A DNA stretch of 64,000 nt from a bacterium (GTDB lineage Bacteria > Acidobacteriota > Thermoanaerobaculia > Multivoradales > J023). Made by a program: the position numbers and the translations under genes. The notes below the pieces were generated by a model. That model had not been told where the DNA came from. It made no database searches and saw only the letters and a program-made list of their open reading frames with translations. Position 1 is the stretch's first letter. Every line of letters starts with the position of its first letter. The stretch lies in assembly GCA_024226315.1 (NCBI GenBank), contig JAAELT010000685.1, positions 1 to 64,000 of the forward strand, written 5' to 3'. Shown one piece after another: positions 17,137-31,112 of this stretch.

Positions 17137-19061
17137 CGACCCGAGAGCCCAACCGCTCCTCGCGCTGGATCGTGGTGGCGCTGGTCCTGGTGATCCTCAC
17201 CGCGGTCGGCGCCGGCGTGGTCATCCTGGTTTCGCAGAAAGCCAGCTCGCACTCGATGGAGTCCCTCTCGAGCGCCTTCATGAGGGAGGTGGCGGCGCGC
17301 GCCGAGGTCGTGACCCTGACGTATCTGGAGACCGGCCCGAGGAGTCTCCAGATCGTCCGGAGGCTCTCCCGGGGCGGCCGGTTCGACGGTGCTGACGACG
17401 CCGCTCTCGAGAAGCAGTTCCGCTCTCTGCTCGCCGCGCACGCCGAGATCGAGATGTTCAACTACGGGCGGCCCGACGGCGACTTCATGATGGTCAAGAG
17501 GATGCCGGACGGCAGCCTCAGCACCAAGCGGGTCAGGCGCCGCGAGGGCGTCGCCGAGTCGATCTGGCAGCACGAGAATCCGGCCTGGGGGCGCAGCAAG
17601 CTCTATGCCGATCGCCGGGAGGTCGCCGGCGACGCCTACGATCCCAGGTCGCGGCCGTGGTACAAGGTGGCGCTGGAGAAGGACGGTCTGGGGTGGATCG
17701 ATCCATACATCTACTACTCCGACCGCATGCCGGGCATCGCCTGCGCCGTGCCGCTGTACGACTCCGGGGGGCGCCTGCTGGGGGTGGTCGGGGCCGATAT
17801 CGGCATCGCCGAAATCTCACGGCTGCTGGCGGGGTTCGAGATCGGATCCACGGGGCAGGCGGTGATCCTCGCTGCTGACGGCAGCCTTATCGCCGATCCG
17901 GCGTTCCTCGAGGAGGGCAGCGAACCGGTGCGAGAGATCGAGGGCGCGGATCGGCCGGAGCTGGTGCTGCGCCGGGTCGAGGACTCCCCGGGATCGGTGC
18001 TGGCCGCGGCTTTCTCCCAGCGCCCCTCGAACTTCGCCGCGGGCAGCGATCCGTTCACTTTCGAGCACCGGGGTACCGACTATGTAGCCAGGTTCGAGAC
18101 CTTTCCGCTCAGCTCCGATCGCAGCTGGATGGTGGGCGTTCTGGCGCCACAGGAGGAGCTCCTGGGACCCTTGCGGCGAGACCACAGGATCACTCTCGGA
18201 GTGACGCTCTTCTGCTTGATCCTGGCGATTGGCCTGGCGGCTGTCCTGGTGTCGCGCGCCGCCGGGCTCGAGATCGAGCTGCTCAAAGCTCGCACGGTCG
18301 AGAAGCAGCAATTCATCGAAGAGCTCGAGACAAGGAACGCCGAGATGGAGCGTTTCGCCTACACCGTTTCCCACGATCTCAAGAGCCCGCTCTTCACCAT
18401 CCGCGGTTATGTCGGCATGCTCGAGAAGGATCTGTCACGAGGCGACGACGAACGCATCGAGGGCGACCTGCAGCGGATTCACAGTGCGGCGGGGCGCATG
18501 GCGCAGCTGCTCGACGAGGTTTTGGAGCTGTCGCGGGTGGGCCGTCTGCAGGGCACCCACGAGGAAGTTGCGCTGGGAGAGCTCGCCGCCGAGGTGGCCG
18601 AGCACCTCGATGGTCCGATCAGCCGTCGCGGAGTGGACCTGAGGATCGAGCCGGGCCTGCCGACCGTGGTCGGGGACCGCCCGCGCCTGCTCGAGGTGTT
18701 GCAGAATCTGATCGACAACGCATGCAAGTTCATGGGCGACCAGCCGCGGCCGCGGATCGTGGTCGGCTCGCGCGAGGACGGTGACGGCATGGTCTTCTAC
18801 GTGCGTGACAACGGCATCGGAATCGATCCGCGCTACCAGGAGAAGATCTTCGGGCTCTTCGACCGCCTGGACCTCGCCATCGAAGGCACCGGCGTCGGTC
18901 TGGCCCTGGTGAAGCGTATCGTCGAAGTGCACGGCGGGCGGATCTGGGTGGAATCCCAGGGCGAGGGATATGGGGCGACGTTCTGTTACACGGTGTCGGG
19001 AATGACGGAATCTGGCACGGACGAGCGGCGTCCGGGTTCGTTGAAAGAGGCTCGAGGATGA
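17133..19061 (+). CDS. dCache sensor histidine kinase
   Basis: The 642-residue product has membrane helices at about 9-36 and 352-374 flanking a double Cache sensor closely similar to that of the preceding protein. A coiled segment and the HisKA domain follow, with FAYTVSHDLKSPL and phospho-acceptor His at about 414. The HATPase domain has an N box (NLIDNACKF), G1 (DNGIGIDPRY), F box (FGLFDRL) and G2 (GTGVGLALVKRIVE). It should autophosphorylate in response to a small periplasmic ligand; Cache domains often bind amino or carboxylic acids. No response regulator is adjacent, so the partner is elsewhere. The gene is translationally coupled to the upstream sensor and probably arose by tandem duplication. 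Confidence 0.93.
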   Translation: MTTREPNRSSRWIVVALVLVILTAVGAGVVILVSQKASSHSMESLSSAFMREVAARAEVVTLTYLETGPRSLQIVRRLSRGGRFDGADDAALEKQFRSLLAAHAEIEMFNYGRPDGDFMMVKRMPDGSLSTKRVRRREGVAESIWQHENPAWGRSKLYADRREVAGDAYDPRSRPWYKVALEKDGLGWIDPYIYYSDRMPGIACAVPLYDSGGRLLGVVGADIGIAEISRLLAGFEIGSTGQAVILAADGSLIADPAFLEEGSEPVREIEGADRPELVLRRVEDSPGSVLAAAFSQRPSNFAAGSDPFTFEHRGTDYVARFETFPLSSDRSWMVGVLAPQEELLGPLRRDHRITLGVTLFCLILAIGLAAVLVSRAAGLEIELLKARTVEKQQFIEELETRNAEMERFAYTVSHDLKSPLFTIRGYVGMLEKDLSRGDDERIEGDLQRIHSAAGRMAQLLDEVLELSRVGRLQGTHEEVALGELAAEVAEHLDGPISRRGVDLRIEPGLPTVVGDRPRLLEVLQNLIDNACKFMGDQPRPRIVVGSREDGDGMVFYVRDNGIGIDPRYQEKIFGLFDRLDLAIEGTGVGLALVKRIVEVHGGRIWVESQGEGYGATFCYTVSGMTESGTDERRPGSLKEARG

Positions 19062-19160
19062 CGGTCGGCGCGGCGCGGGAGGCGCCTTCGGCCGGAAAGC
19101 CGGCATGTCGTGGAATCGAGGGAGTGCAAACCCGCAGCGATGGGATAAAGTAACGCGTTC

Positions 19161-19760
19161 ATGCCCAGGATCGATCAGCGAGAGGCTCTCGACGTCTTGA
19201 ACCGCAGGCGCCTCCTCGAGCTCGCCACGGACTTCGGGCTCGAGGTGTCCGTCCGCGGCACGAAGGCCGATCTGGTCGAAGCGCTCGCCGGCTCGCGCAG
19301 GTCACCGCTGCGCCGGATCCTGGCGAAGTTGCGCCGCGACGAGCTCAAGGCCATTTGCCGAGCCGCGGGCATCGACGAGTCGGGTCGTGAGAAGGCGGCC
19401 ATCGTCGAGCGGATCCTGCGTTTCGGACTGGCGGGAGGGTTCGCGTCGCGTCGCACCATGGAGCCCGGGGGCGAACCGCAGACACTCACCCGGGCCGACC
19501 TGGTGGAGAGCGTGGCCGCCGCCACGGGGCTGTTCAAGAAAGACGCCGAAGTGGTCGTCACCTCGGTCTTCGAGACGCTTTCCGAGTCGCTGCGGGCCGG
19601 ACAGAAGATCGAGCTCCGCGGTTTCGGTAGCTTCCGCCTGCGCGAGCGCGGCCCGCGCATCGGCCGCAATCCCTCGACCGGCGCCCGCGTCGAGGTTCCG
19701 GCCAAGCGGATTTGCTATTTCCGGCCGGGGCGCGAGCTCAAGAACATCCTGGGCGACTAA
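19161..19760 (+). CDS. HU/IHF-type DNA-binding protein fused to N-terminal SAP-like helices
   Basis: The 199-residue product is about twice the length of a normal HU. Residues 1-100 hold two helix pairs resembling SAP or Rho-N motifs (LLELATDFGLEVSVRGTKADL and LKAICRAAGIDESGREKA). Residues 108-199 form a complete HU/IHF fold, including the beta-arm segment GFGSFRLRERGPRIGRNPSTG and a PGRELK end. It should bend and bind DNA, with the added helices perhaps giving A/T-tract or RNA contacts. It lies downstream of the kinase gene. Its last 4 bases overlap the end of the convergent B2-type gene. Confidence 0.9.
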   Translation: MPRIDQREALDVLNRRRLLELATDFGLEVSVRGTKADLVEALAGSRRSPLRRILAKLRRDELKAICRAAGIDESGREKAAIVERILRFGLAGGFASRRTMEPGGEPQTLTRADLVESVAAATGLFKKDAEVVVTSVFETLSESLRAGQKIELRGFGSFRLRERGPRIGRNPSTGARVEVPAKRICYFRPGRELKNILGD

Positions 19761-20185
19761 TGCGACCAGAGCTCCGCGTATTCCGACGCGGAGTGGGAAT
19801 ACGCGCCGTCGCCGTCGGGGACGGTGACCCAGGCGTGGAAACGGCGGTCGTCCCCGTCTTTGAGGGTGCCGATGTGGATCGTGGGATTCAGGCCGCAGCG
19901 CGACCACAGGTCGAGCAGCAGGAAGGACCGTTTCATGCAGCGACCGTGGCGGCGCGGCGGCAGAAGGCCCGCCAGCCGGTTGACGCTGCCGTCGAGGTAG
20001 CGGGGATTGGTGAGGTACGACTCCCGCCAGGGGCGTACCTGGCGCAGTCGGTCGGCGAGCTCGCGCAGGTCGCAGCGCCGGTCGAGCCAGGCGAGCCTCG
20101 CGGCGGCCCGCAGCACCGCCGGCAAGGCGGCCACGAAGAAGGCCGCCTTGCGCCAGGTCTCACGCTTCGATCGTCGGGTGCTCAC
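19757..20185 (-). CDS. Lasso-B2-type (transglutaminase-like) cysteine peptidase
   Basis: The 142-residue product starts at GTG 20185 and overlaps the upstream radical SAM gene by 26 bp. It has the Cys83 (GRCMKRSFLL), His117 (FHAWVTV) and nearby Asp order of the B2 family, which removes leader peptides in lasso peptide and other RiPP pathways. The N-terminal 50 residues match the hydrophobic helical start typical of the family. No McjC-like cyclase is present, so a classical lasso product is unlikely. It is the last gene of the minus-strand operon that starts with the M36 peptidase. Leader cleavage of a radical-SAM-modified peptide is the inferred role. Confidence 0.85.
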   Translation of the reverse strand: MSTRRSKRETWRKAAFFVAALPAVLRAAARLAWLDRRCDLRELADRLRQVRPWRESYLTNPRYLDGSVNRLAGLLPPRRHGRCMKRSFLLLDLWSRCGLNPTIHIGTLKDGDDRRFHAWVTVPDGDGAYSHSASEYAELWSH

Positions 20186-21227
20186 TCCTCGGTTCTCTAC
20201 GGTTCAGGCTGACCAGCCGTTCGGTGATCTCTGCCCGCTCCTGGGCGTAGGACGACGGCCCGTAGAGGTCGCCGTCCTCGACCAGTGCCTGGGCGTGGCA
20301 GCGTCCGCAATAAGACAGGCGCGAGCAGTTCTTGCAGGTGTGCAGGTCCTCGCGCCGGATACCGCGGACCTCGTTCAACCAGGGTGAATTCTCCCACACG
20401 TCGCGGAAGGAGCGCTCGCGGACGTTGCCGCCGGACCCCGGCAGCCCGTTGCAGGCCATCACGTCGCCCGCCGAGGTGATGTTGCAGTAGCGGTTTGCGG
20501 CGGCGCACAGGGGGCCGTCGCCACGCGGATCCTCGGCGCCTTCCGCGGGCATCCAACAGCCCAGATGAGGCCCTCCATAGTGGGCCGCGAGCTCGTCCTG
20601 AGGCACGCGTAGCGCGAGAGTCGACGGATCGCCGTCTTTCTTGGCCAGGATGGTGGGAGAGGCGTGGAAGCCGGCGCCGACGCGCTCGGCGTAGGCGGCG
20701 ATGGCGTCGAGGTCGCGATGGTTGTAGATCGTCATCGGCGTCTTGATCAGTACCTCGACGCCACGCTCGCGGAGTAGCTCGATACCGCGTAGGGTCTTGG
20801 CGAACGATCCGGGCCGCTGGGTAATGTCCTCGAACACCTCCTCGTCCATCGAGTAGAGGCTGATCTCGACCGCGCAGGCCAGCCCGGCGACGGCGTCGGC
20901 GGCGTGCTCCTCGATCAGCGAGCCGTTCGAGAACAGGCGCAGCGCGAAGCCCAGCTCGCGGGCGCGCCGGGCAATGGTCAGCCAGTCGCGGCGCAGGAAC
21001 ATCTCGCCGCCGGTGAGGGTGAGGAACATGGTGCCAGCCTCGGCCAGCTCCTCGAGCAGCATCAGGATGCGTTCGGTGGTCAGCAGGTCCGGCGCCAGAA
21101 AATCGGGAATGTAGCAGTGCTTGCAACGAAAGTTGCAGTGATGCGTGAGCTCGAGCGACACGTCGAGCGGGATGTTGTGCCGCGCCGCCTGAACGACCAG
21201 GCGCAACTGGTGGGCGGGTATCGTCAT
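20160..21227 (-). CDS. Radical SAM/SPASM peptide-modifying enzyme
   Basis: I choose ATG 21227, which overlaps the stop of the kinase gene as ATGA. Longer in-frame starts would intrude far into that gene. The 355-residue product has the radical SAM cluster motif C31-x3-C35-x2-C38 (CNFRCKHC), a GGE-like block (LTGGEMFLR), and a Cys-rich C-terminus (CKNCSRLSYCGRCHAQ plus VMACNGLPG) typical of SPASM auxiliary clusters. Such enzymes install C-C, C-S or other crosslinks in RiPP precursors guided by a PqqD-like recognition domain, and one is encoded two genes upstream. It needs two or three [4Fe-4S] clusters and SAM. Confidence 0.92.
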   Translation of the reverse strand: MTIPAHQLRLVVQAARHNIPLDVSLELTHHCNFRCKHCYIPDFLAPDLLTTERILMLLEELAEAGTMFLTLTGGEMFLRRDWLTIARRARELGFALRLFSNGSLIEEHAADAVAGLACAVEISLYSMDEEVFEDITQRPGSFAKTLRGIELLRERGVEVLIKTPMTIYNHRDLDAIAAYAERVGAGFHASPTILAKKDGDPSTLALRVPQDELAAHYGGPHLGCWMPAEGAEDPRGDGPLCAAANRYCNITSAGDVMACNGLPGSGGNVRERSFRDVWENSPWLNEVRGIRREDLHTCKNCSRLSYCGRCHAQALVEDGDLYGPSSYAQERAEITERLVSLNRREPRSEHPTIEA

Positions 21228-22018
21228 GCTGCCGCCTCCCGCCGGATGACGTTCCACACCTCGGGCCGCGGGCGGAAGGAGAGCTCCCAGATCGGCACTC
21301 GGTCGAGCAGCTCGGCGAGGTCGTCGAAGGCGCGCCGCATGGCCTGGCCGTCGAAGGTCGGCCACAACACCTCCTTGCGTAGGCGGGCGAACGCTTCGCC
21401 CGCCGTCAGTCGGCGCCGGCGGTCCCGTTGGCCGTGGCGCAGCAGATAGATGTCGGCCAGGTCCGCGGCGCCGCGTCGGCTGCGCCAGAACGGCAGCGCC
21501 CCCAGCCGCGGACGCTCACCATCGAGTGACACGCCCACGTACTCGTCGCACAGCGCGTGCTCGGGCAGCAGGCCGGCCAGGGTCGACTTGCCGCAGCCCG
21601 AGGGACCGCCAGCCACCCATCCCCGCTCACCGTCCGACAGCGCCGCGGCGTGCAGGATCAGGCCGCGCCGGGTCTCGTACCACAGCGCCTGGATCAACCG
21701 GTCGACCGCGAAGGTCGCAAGCGGCCCGGCCAGCTCGGCCGTTCGCCGGGCGGTGTCGAGCTCCATCTCGACCGCCGGCGCCGTGAGCCGCAACCGCGAT
21801 CCCTCGCGATGTGATCCCAGCGGCTGCTGACGCGCCTGCGCCAGGAACTCCGCGGTCGGCACCCGCTCGTCCGTCAGCCGGTACACTGCCTTCCAGTCCG
21901 CCGTCCTCCGGCAGGCGAACGCCCCATAGCGTTCCCGAACCAACCCCAGGAATCTCTGACTCTCGGAGTCCACCGAAACCCTCAGGCCACCGAAATCGAA
22001 ACACTCAGATCGCATCAT
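21224..22018 (-). CDS. HPr-kinase-like (HprK-related) P-loop protein of a RiPP locus
   Basis: The 264-residue product starts at the first of two ATGs, overlapping the preceding PqqD-like gene as ATGA. A divergent N-terminal half is followed by ILHAAALSDGERGWVAGG and the P-loop GPSGCGKST (about 138-146), then CDEYVGVSLDG, the usual HprK-related acidic block. Similar proteins accompany PqqD-like, radical SAM and B2 proteins in several RiPP cassettes. Some are proposed to phosphorylate the precursor, though most are uncharacterised. Its coupling to both neighbours argues that it acts on the same peptide. Confidence 0.85.
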   Translation of the reverse strand: MMRSECFDFGGLRVSVDSESQRFLGLVRERYGAFACRRTADWKAVYRLTDERVPTAEFLAQARQQPLGSHREGSRLRLTAPAVEMELDTARRTAELAGPLATFAVDRLIQALWYETRRGLILHAAALSDGERGWVAGGPSGCGKSTLAGLLPEHALCDEYVGVSLDGERPRLGALPFWRSRRGAADLADIYLLRHGQRDRRRRLTAGEAFARLRKEVLWPTFDGQAMRRAFDDLAELLDRVPIWELSFRPRPEVWNVIRREAAA

Positions 22019-22425
22019 GACATCGGCACCTGGTTGCAGATCGGTGTCGTGCCCGGGAAGAAAGCGCAGGAAGCCGCCACCTGTTCCACCGTTTCCCGCC
22101 ACGCGATCACCGGCGCCTCGAGCGTCTCCGGCGGTTCCACCGCCACCGGCGCGCGATTCTCCGGCTCGGCTTCCTGGATCAGCCCGAGATCCAGCATCTC
22201 GCCCAGGAATGCCTCGAGCTCGCCGCCGCCGAAGGGCGGGTCCGCGCCATCGGCGCCCAGCGCCTGAAGCATGCCGTCGGTCTCCGTGATCGCTTCGAGC
22301 GCTTGCCACACGAAGGCAGCGGTCGGGTTGAGGCCGTACATCCGCTTGGCTTCCAGGTCCAGCAGAATCGTCTCGCCGGCGATCGTGCGCCAGGCAGCCC
22401 GCGGTGCGCGCCTATACTTTCTCAC
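22015..22425 (-). CDS. PqqD-like RiPP recognition protein with a Cys-containing C-terminal extension
   Basis: The 136-residue product has residues 1-85 matching PqqD-type recognition elements (GETILLDLEAKRMYGLNPTA, then VWQALE). Such domains bind leader peptides and deliver them to radical SAM enzymes. PqqD itself is about 90 residues. Here a Pro/Glu-rich linker leads to a conserved-looking tail with C120 and C130 (SCAFFPGTTPICNQVP). No separate precursor gene is visible in the operon, so this tail could be a fused core peptide. That is inference. The gene is coupled by overlap to the HprK-like gene and lies 27 bp after the preceding secreted protein gene. Confidence 0.82.
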   Translation of the reverse strand: MRKYRRAPRAAWRTIAGETILLDLEAKRMYGLNPTAAFVWQALEAITETDGMLQALGADGADPPFGGGELEAFLGEMLDLGLIQEAEPENRAPVAVEPPETLEAPVIAWRETVEQVAASCAFFPGTTPICNQVPMS

Positions 22426-22452
22426 TCGTGCTCCTCCCCGCCGCTGTCGATC

Positions 22453-22962
22453 TCACGGTTTGAGGAAGAACGCGCGGCTCCGACCACAGGACCGCGTGTC
22501 GCTGTCTAGAAAGGCCTCGACGCTCCACTTTCCGTACAGCGAGCCGTGGACGATGGAAGTGCCGGCCACCGGCAGTCGGGCGACCACCGTGCCATCCGCC
22601 GTCGCCGAACGAACTGCCAGCGGGCGGGGAAAGCCGTCGACCGTTCGCCGCGAGCCGGCTCGGTTCGGATCGGTCGAGAACGGCAGCGTCAGAGTCTGGT
22701 AGAGGTGGCCGTTGGGAGTGTGTACACGCACGTGGAGCAGATGCTCGCCCTCGACCTCCGGCGCCAGGCGTACCCGGAAGTCGAGGTCCAGAATCTCGGT
22801 GGCCGAGAAGGTCCCCCGGCCGTCGCTTTGCTCCGAGGTGACTGCGACCCGGCAGCGCGACGGGGCGCGGTCGGCGGCCTCAGCTGCCGGCGCGACCGCG
22901 AAGGCCGCCGGTACGGCGCAGAGTGCCGCGAGGGCCAGGAGAATCGATGTCGGGTGGCGCAT
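22453..22962 (-). CDS. Secreted small protein of unknown function in the M36/RiPP operon
   Basis: The 169-residue product starts at ATG 22962, 11 bp after the M36 peptidase stop. The signal peptide is ILLALAALCAVPAAFA. The mature part looks like one beta-sandwich domain (LDLDFRVRLAPEVEGEHLLH, then LYQTLTLPF) with two Cys (RCRVAV near its start and RSCGRSR near its end) that may form a disulphide. I do not recognise the family. Its position suggests it is exported together with, or acts on, the upstream protease or the RiPP product. Confidence 0.75.
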   Translation of the reverse strand: MRHPTSILLALAALCAVPAAFAVAPAAEAADRAPSRCRVAVTSEQSDGRGTFSATEILDLDFRVRLAPEVEGEHLLHVRVHTPNGHLYQTLTLPFSTDPNRAGSRRTVDGFPRPLAVRSATADGTVVARLPVAGTSIVHGSLYGKWSVEAFLDSDTRSCGRSRAFFLKP

Positions 22963-22973
22963 GGCTGATCTCC

Positions 22974-29108
<6,135 letters not shown>

Positions 29109-29291
29109 GTCGCCCTCCTCGAGCCTCCGCGCCTGAACCGGACCGGGCGAAGACTCGCCCCCATTCTTGGCAGACGAATCTTACGAACGGCATAACGGTA
29201 CACGATCGCGACCTCGCCGTCGCTCTCGACGTCTTGGAGGTCGCGCCCTGAAGCCCCTGGCCGGCCGACCGCGTGCTAGAGTCACGGGCCG

Positions 29292-29350
29292 GCCGGAGTG
29301 GCGGAATTGGTATACGCAGAGGACTTAAAATCCTCCGCCGCAAGGCGTGG
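29292..29350 (+). pseudogene. 5' fragment of a tRNA-Leu (anticodon UAA)
   Basis: The 5' acceptor strand GCCGGAG, the D arm, a complete anticodon arm (GAGGA-CTTAAAA-TCCTC, anticodon TAA) and the variable arm CGCC-GCAA-GGCG are intact. The T arm (no TTCRA) and the 3' acceptor strand (no CTCCGGC) are missing; sequence diverges after about 29350. It cannot fold as a functional tRNA. tRNA genes are common attachment sites for integrative elements, and a recombinase remnant lies 1.8 kb downstream. Confidence 0.75.
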
Positions 29351-29639
29351 TGTCTTCTGAGACGATCAATTAAAGACATTTATATCAACACTTAGGGCGA
29401 GTGCGCAGCGTCTCAAGTTAGCCTCCAGTCCTGCCATGGGGCACAAATGGGGCACTCGTGAAGCGGCATCCAAAGCCACATACGCCCTCGTCCGTGCGGC
29501 GACGATGGCCGGTTGCATTGCCTCTATCCGGCTCACACTCAACACAGACGGAGGACTGACGCCCGCACTGCGTCGGCCTCATCGCGTACGAGCCGTTCAC
29601 TGCAGGGGCACCGCCGGTCCTTGCACCATCGACTTCTAG

Positions 29640-29723
29640 GTGGAGGGGTTCTCTGACGGATTCGAATCCGGCGACACCACCGCCTGGAGCGTAACGCGGC
29701 CTCACGGGTCTCCCTGGCCCTGA
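29640..29723 (+). pseudogene. Orphan C-terminal tag of a secreted FESGD protein
   Basis: An open stretch between in-frame stops encodes GFSDGFESGDTTAWSV plus a short tail. It matches the C-terminal tag of the propeller at 1593-2813 (DGFESGDLLAW). Nothing upstream in frame resembles the rest of such a protein, so this is the leftover end of a deleted gene. Confidence 0.5.
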
Positions 29724-30172
29724 TCGAGACGCTGAGCCCGGCAGACTCGAGGCGTCCAGTCACTTGCATCCTTGCCGAGGGGCCGCACCTGCTCACTCAC
29801 GACGAGGGCTTCTTCGTTCGCGGCGACGGCTACCAAACGGCGGTAGCGCCCGAGGTTGGCCAACCCCGACATCACCGAGGTTGTCGAACGCCTCGACGCC
29901 GCCGGCGACTTGATCTTCGCGATCGACGTTCAACGGTCCGAGACATGGTGGTGCTCAGCGCGCGGGCCTGCGCGGACGCCGGCCGATGGTCCACGACCCT
30001 ACAGATATCGACTGGTGCAGAGTCCTTGGGGACCTGGGAGACGGATATCTCCAGATCTTTGTCGACATGCCATATAGCACTTTGGCTGGTCGACCTCCAC
30101 AAAGCCGGCAACGGGGTCGTGTCCTAAGTAGGGGGACTCGCGGGGCCGAGCCGCGAACACGACACTGAGTGT

Positions 30173-30275
30173 CTGTCAGAAGTGCCAGAAGCAGGTCTGC
30201 GCAAGCTCAATGAATCCAAGGGCTCACGGCACCGCCCCGGACGAGGAGGGAACCCGGGGCTGTCAAAAGTGACAG
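30173..30275. repeat. Two copies of a 16-nt hairpin motif inside the MITE
   Basis: CTGTCAGAAGTGCCAG (30173-30188) and CTGTCAAAAGTGACAG (30260-30275) differ at two of 16 positions and start 87 bp apart. The second is a perfect hairpin with 6-bp arms and an AAAG loop. Both are followed by AAG. They may be transposase or host-protein binding sites. Confidence 0.5.
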
Positions 30276-30466
30276 AAGAGTGTCTGGCGAGCCTCGATTG
30301 GCGCCTGGCGACCGCCTGGTCGGCGATGTCCTTCCACGGTTCGATGCGTGCGATCAGACGGTGGCGCGTCATGGATCTGCTGGTGGACGAGCTCCCAGAC
30401 GCGACGGACGCGACCGCCGCCCGGAAAGAGCTTCGGCGACGGTTGAGGGTTCTCGGCGATAGCTAG
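30182..30466 (+). CDS. Possible 94-residue ORF carried by the MITE
   Basis: An open frame from GTG 30182 to 30466 fills most of the element. The C-terminal half (LDWRLATAWSAMSFHGSMR, then a basic helix ending RRRLRVLGDS) looks protein-like, but the start overlaps the first hairpin motif and no ribosome-binding site is evident. It could be a remnant of a transposase or passenger gene, or chance. I do not recognise it. Confidence 0.25.
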   Translation: MPEAGLRKLNESKGSRHRPGRGGNPGLSKVTEECLASLDWRLATAWSAMSFHGSMRAIRRWRVMDLLVDELPDATDATAARKELRRRLRVLGDS

Positions 30467-31112
30467 TCGCCCGGTGGCAGGAAGTCCTCACTCTTAGGAC
30501 ACGACCGGCAACGGCTGATCTGGATCAGGCGGATCACCCACCTCGAACTGGCCGCCTAACCCACGCCGCGCCACCACGATTTCTTGCGCTCCTCCCCCTG
30601 ACACGGGGCGAGCGCGGGCCACCACCGGTTTCATCTCGAGGGATCTACGCAGCCGACACGGGCAACTTCAAACCAGAGGGTCGCAGCAGGCAGAGCGAGG
30701 TCTTATACAAGCCTTTCAGGGTCCGAGGCCAGTGGATTGACTGGCCAACTCTTCCGTCCAGGTCGTGCCACCTAACTGTTTGATTTATTGGTGCTTACCA
30801 CTTCGTACTATCGAAGGGGAGTAGCGTATCGCAGGCGCCTTCAGGCGTGTCAAGGGGTACTGGCGGGGAAGCACTGGCCAACTCTCCTCCACGGTCGGCA
30901 ACAGCCTTCAACGGCCAGAGGCGGTTTGCCTGCCGATGCGGCACAACCCGCGGAGGTGGTGTCAGCCCTCTCCAAGGACCGGCTGCAAGGGATATGAAAG
31001 AGCAATCGGCTGGAGGGCTTCGGACCTATCCGGCGCCATCGACTAATCCGGGGAGAACTTTTTCGCCCAGAGCGGCAGAACGACGGCCCATTTTACGTCT
31101 TTGAGTCGCCGA

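Larger units (their letters stand above)
30115..30506. mobile_element. 392-bp MITE with terminal inverted repeats and 8-bp target duplication
   Basis: The left end GGTCGTGTCCTAAG (30115-30128) and the right end CTTAGGACACGACC (30493-30506) are perfect inverted repeats of 14 bp, with weaker similarity further in (GGACT at both ends). The bases GGCAACGG occur directly outside each end, at 30107-30114 and 30507-30514, as an 8-bp target-site duplication. The element is too small to carry a transposase, so it would move with an enzyme supplied in trans. An 8-bp duplication occurs in several IS families (for example ISL3, IS256, IS1595). I cannot assign one from the ends alone. Confidence 0.85.
29986..30559 (+). 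pseudogene. Short ORF split by a MITE insertion
   Basis: Before the insertion the frame starting at ATG 29986 reaches GRPPQSRQR at 30114. Removing the element and one copy of the 8-bp duplication joins it directly to LIWIRRITHLELAA and a TAA at 30557-30559, giving a 57-residue product. The clean restoration shows that the frame was intact when the element landed. The protein family is not recognised, and the true start may lie further upstream in another frame. Confidence 0.45.

Noticed and set aside
19757..22425. A classical lasso peptide cluster
   Set aside because: Only the B2 peptidase is typical of one. No asparagine-synthetase-like cyclase, B1 protein or lasso precursor is present. The radical SAM enzyme and HprK point to another RiPP type.
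29292..29380. A functional tRNA-Leu
   Set aside because: The T arm and the 3' acceptor strand are missing.
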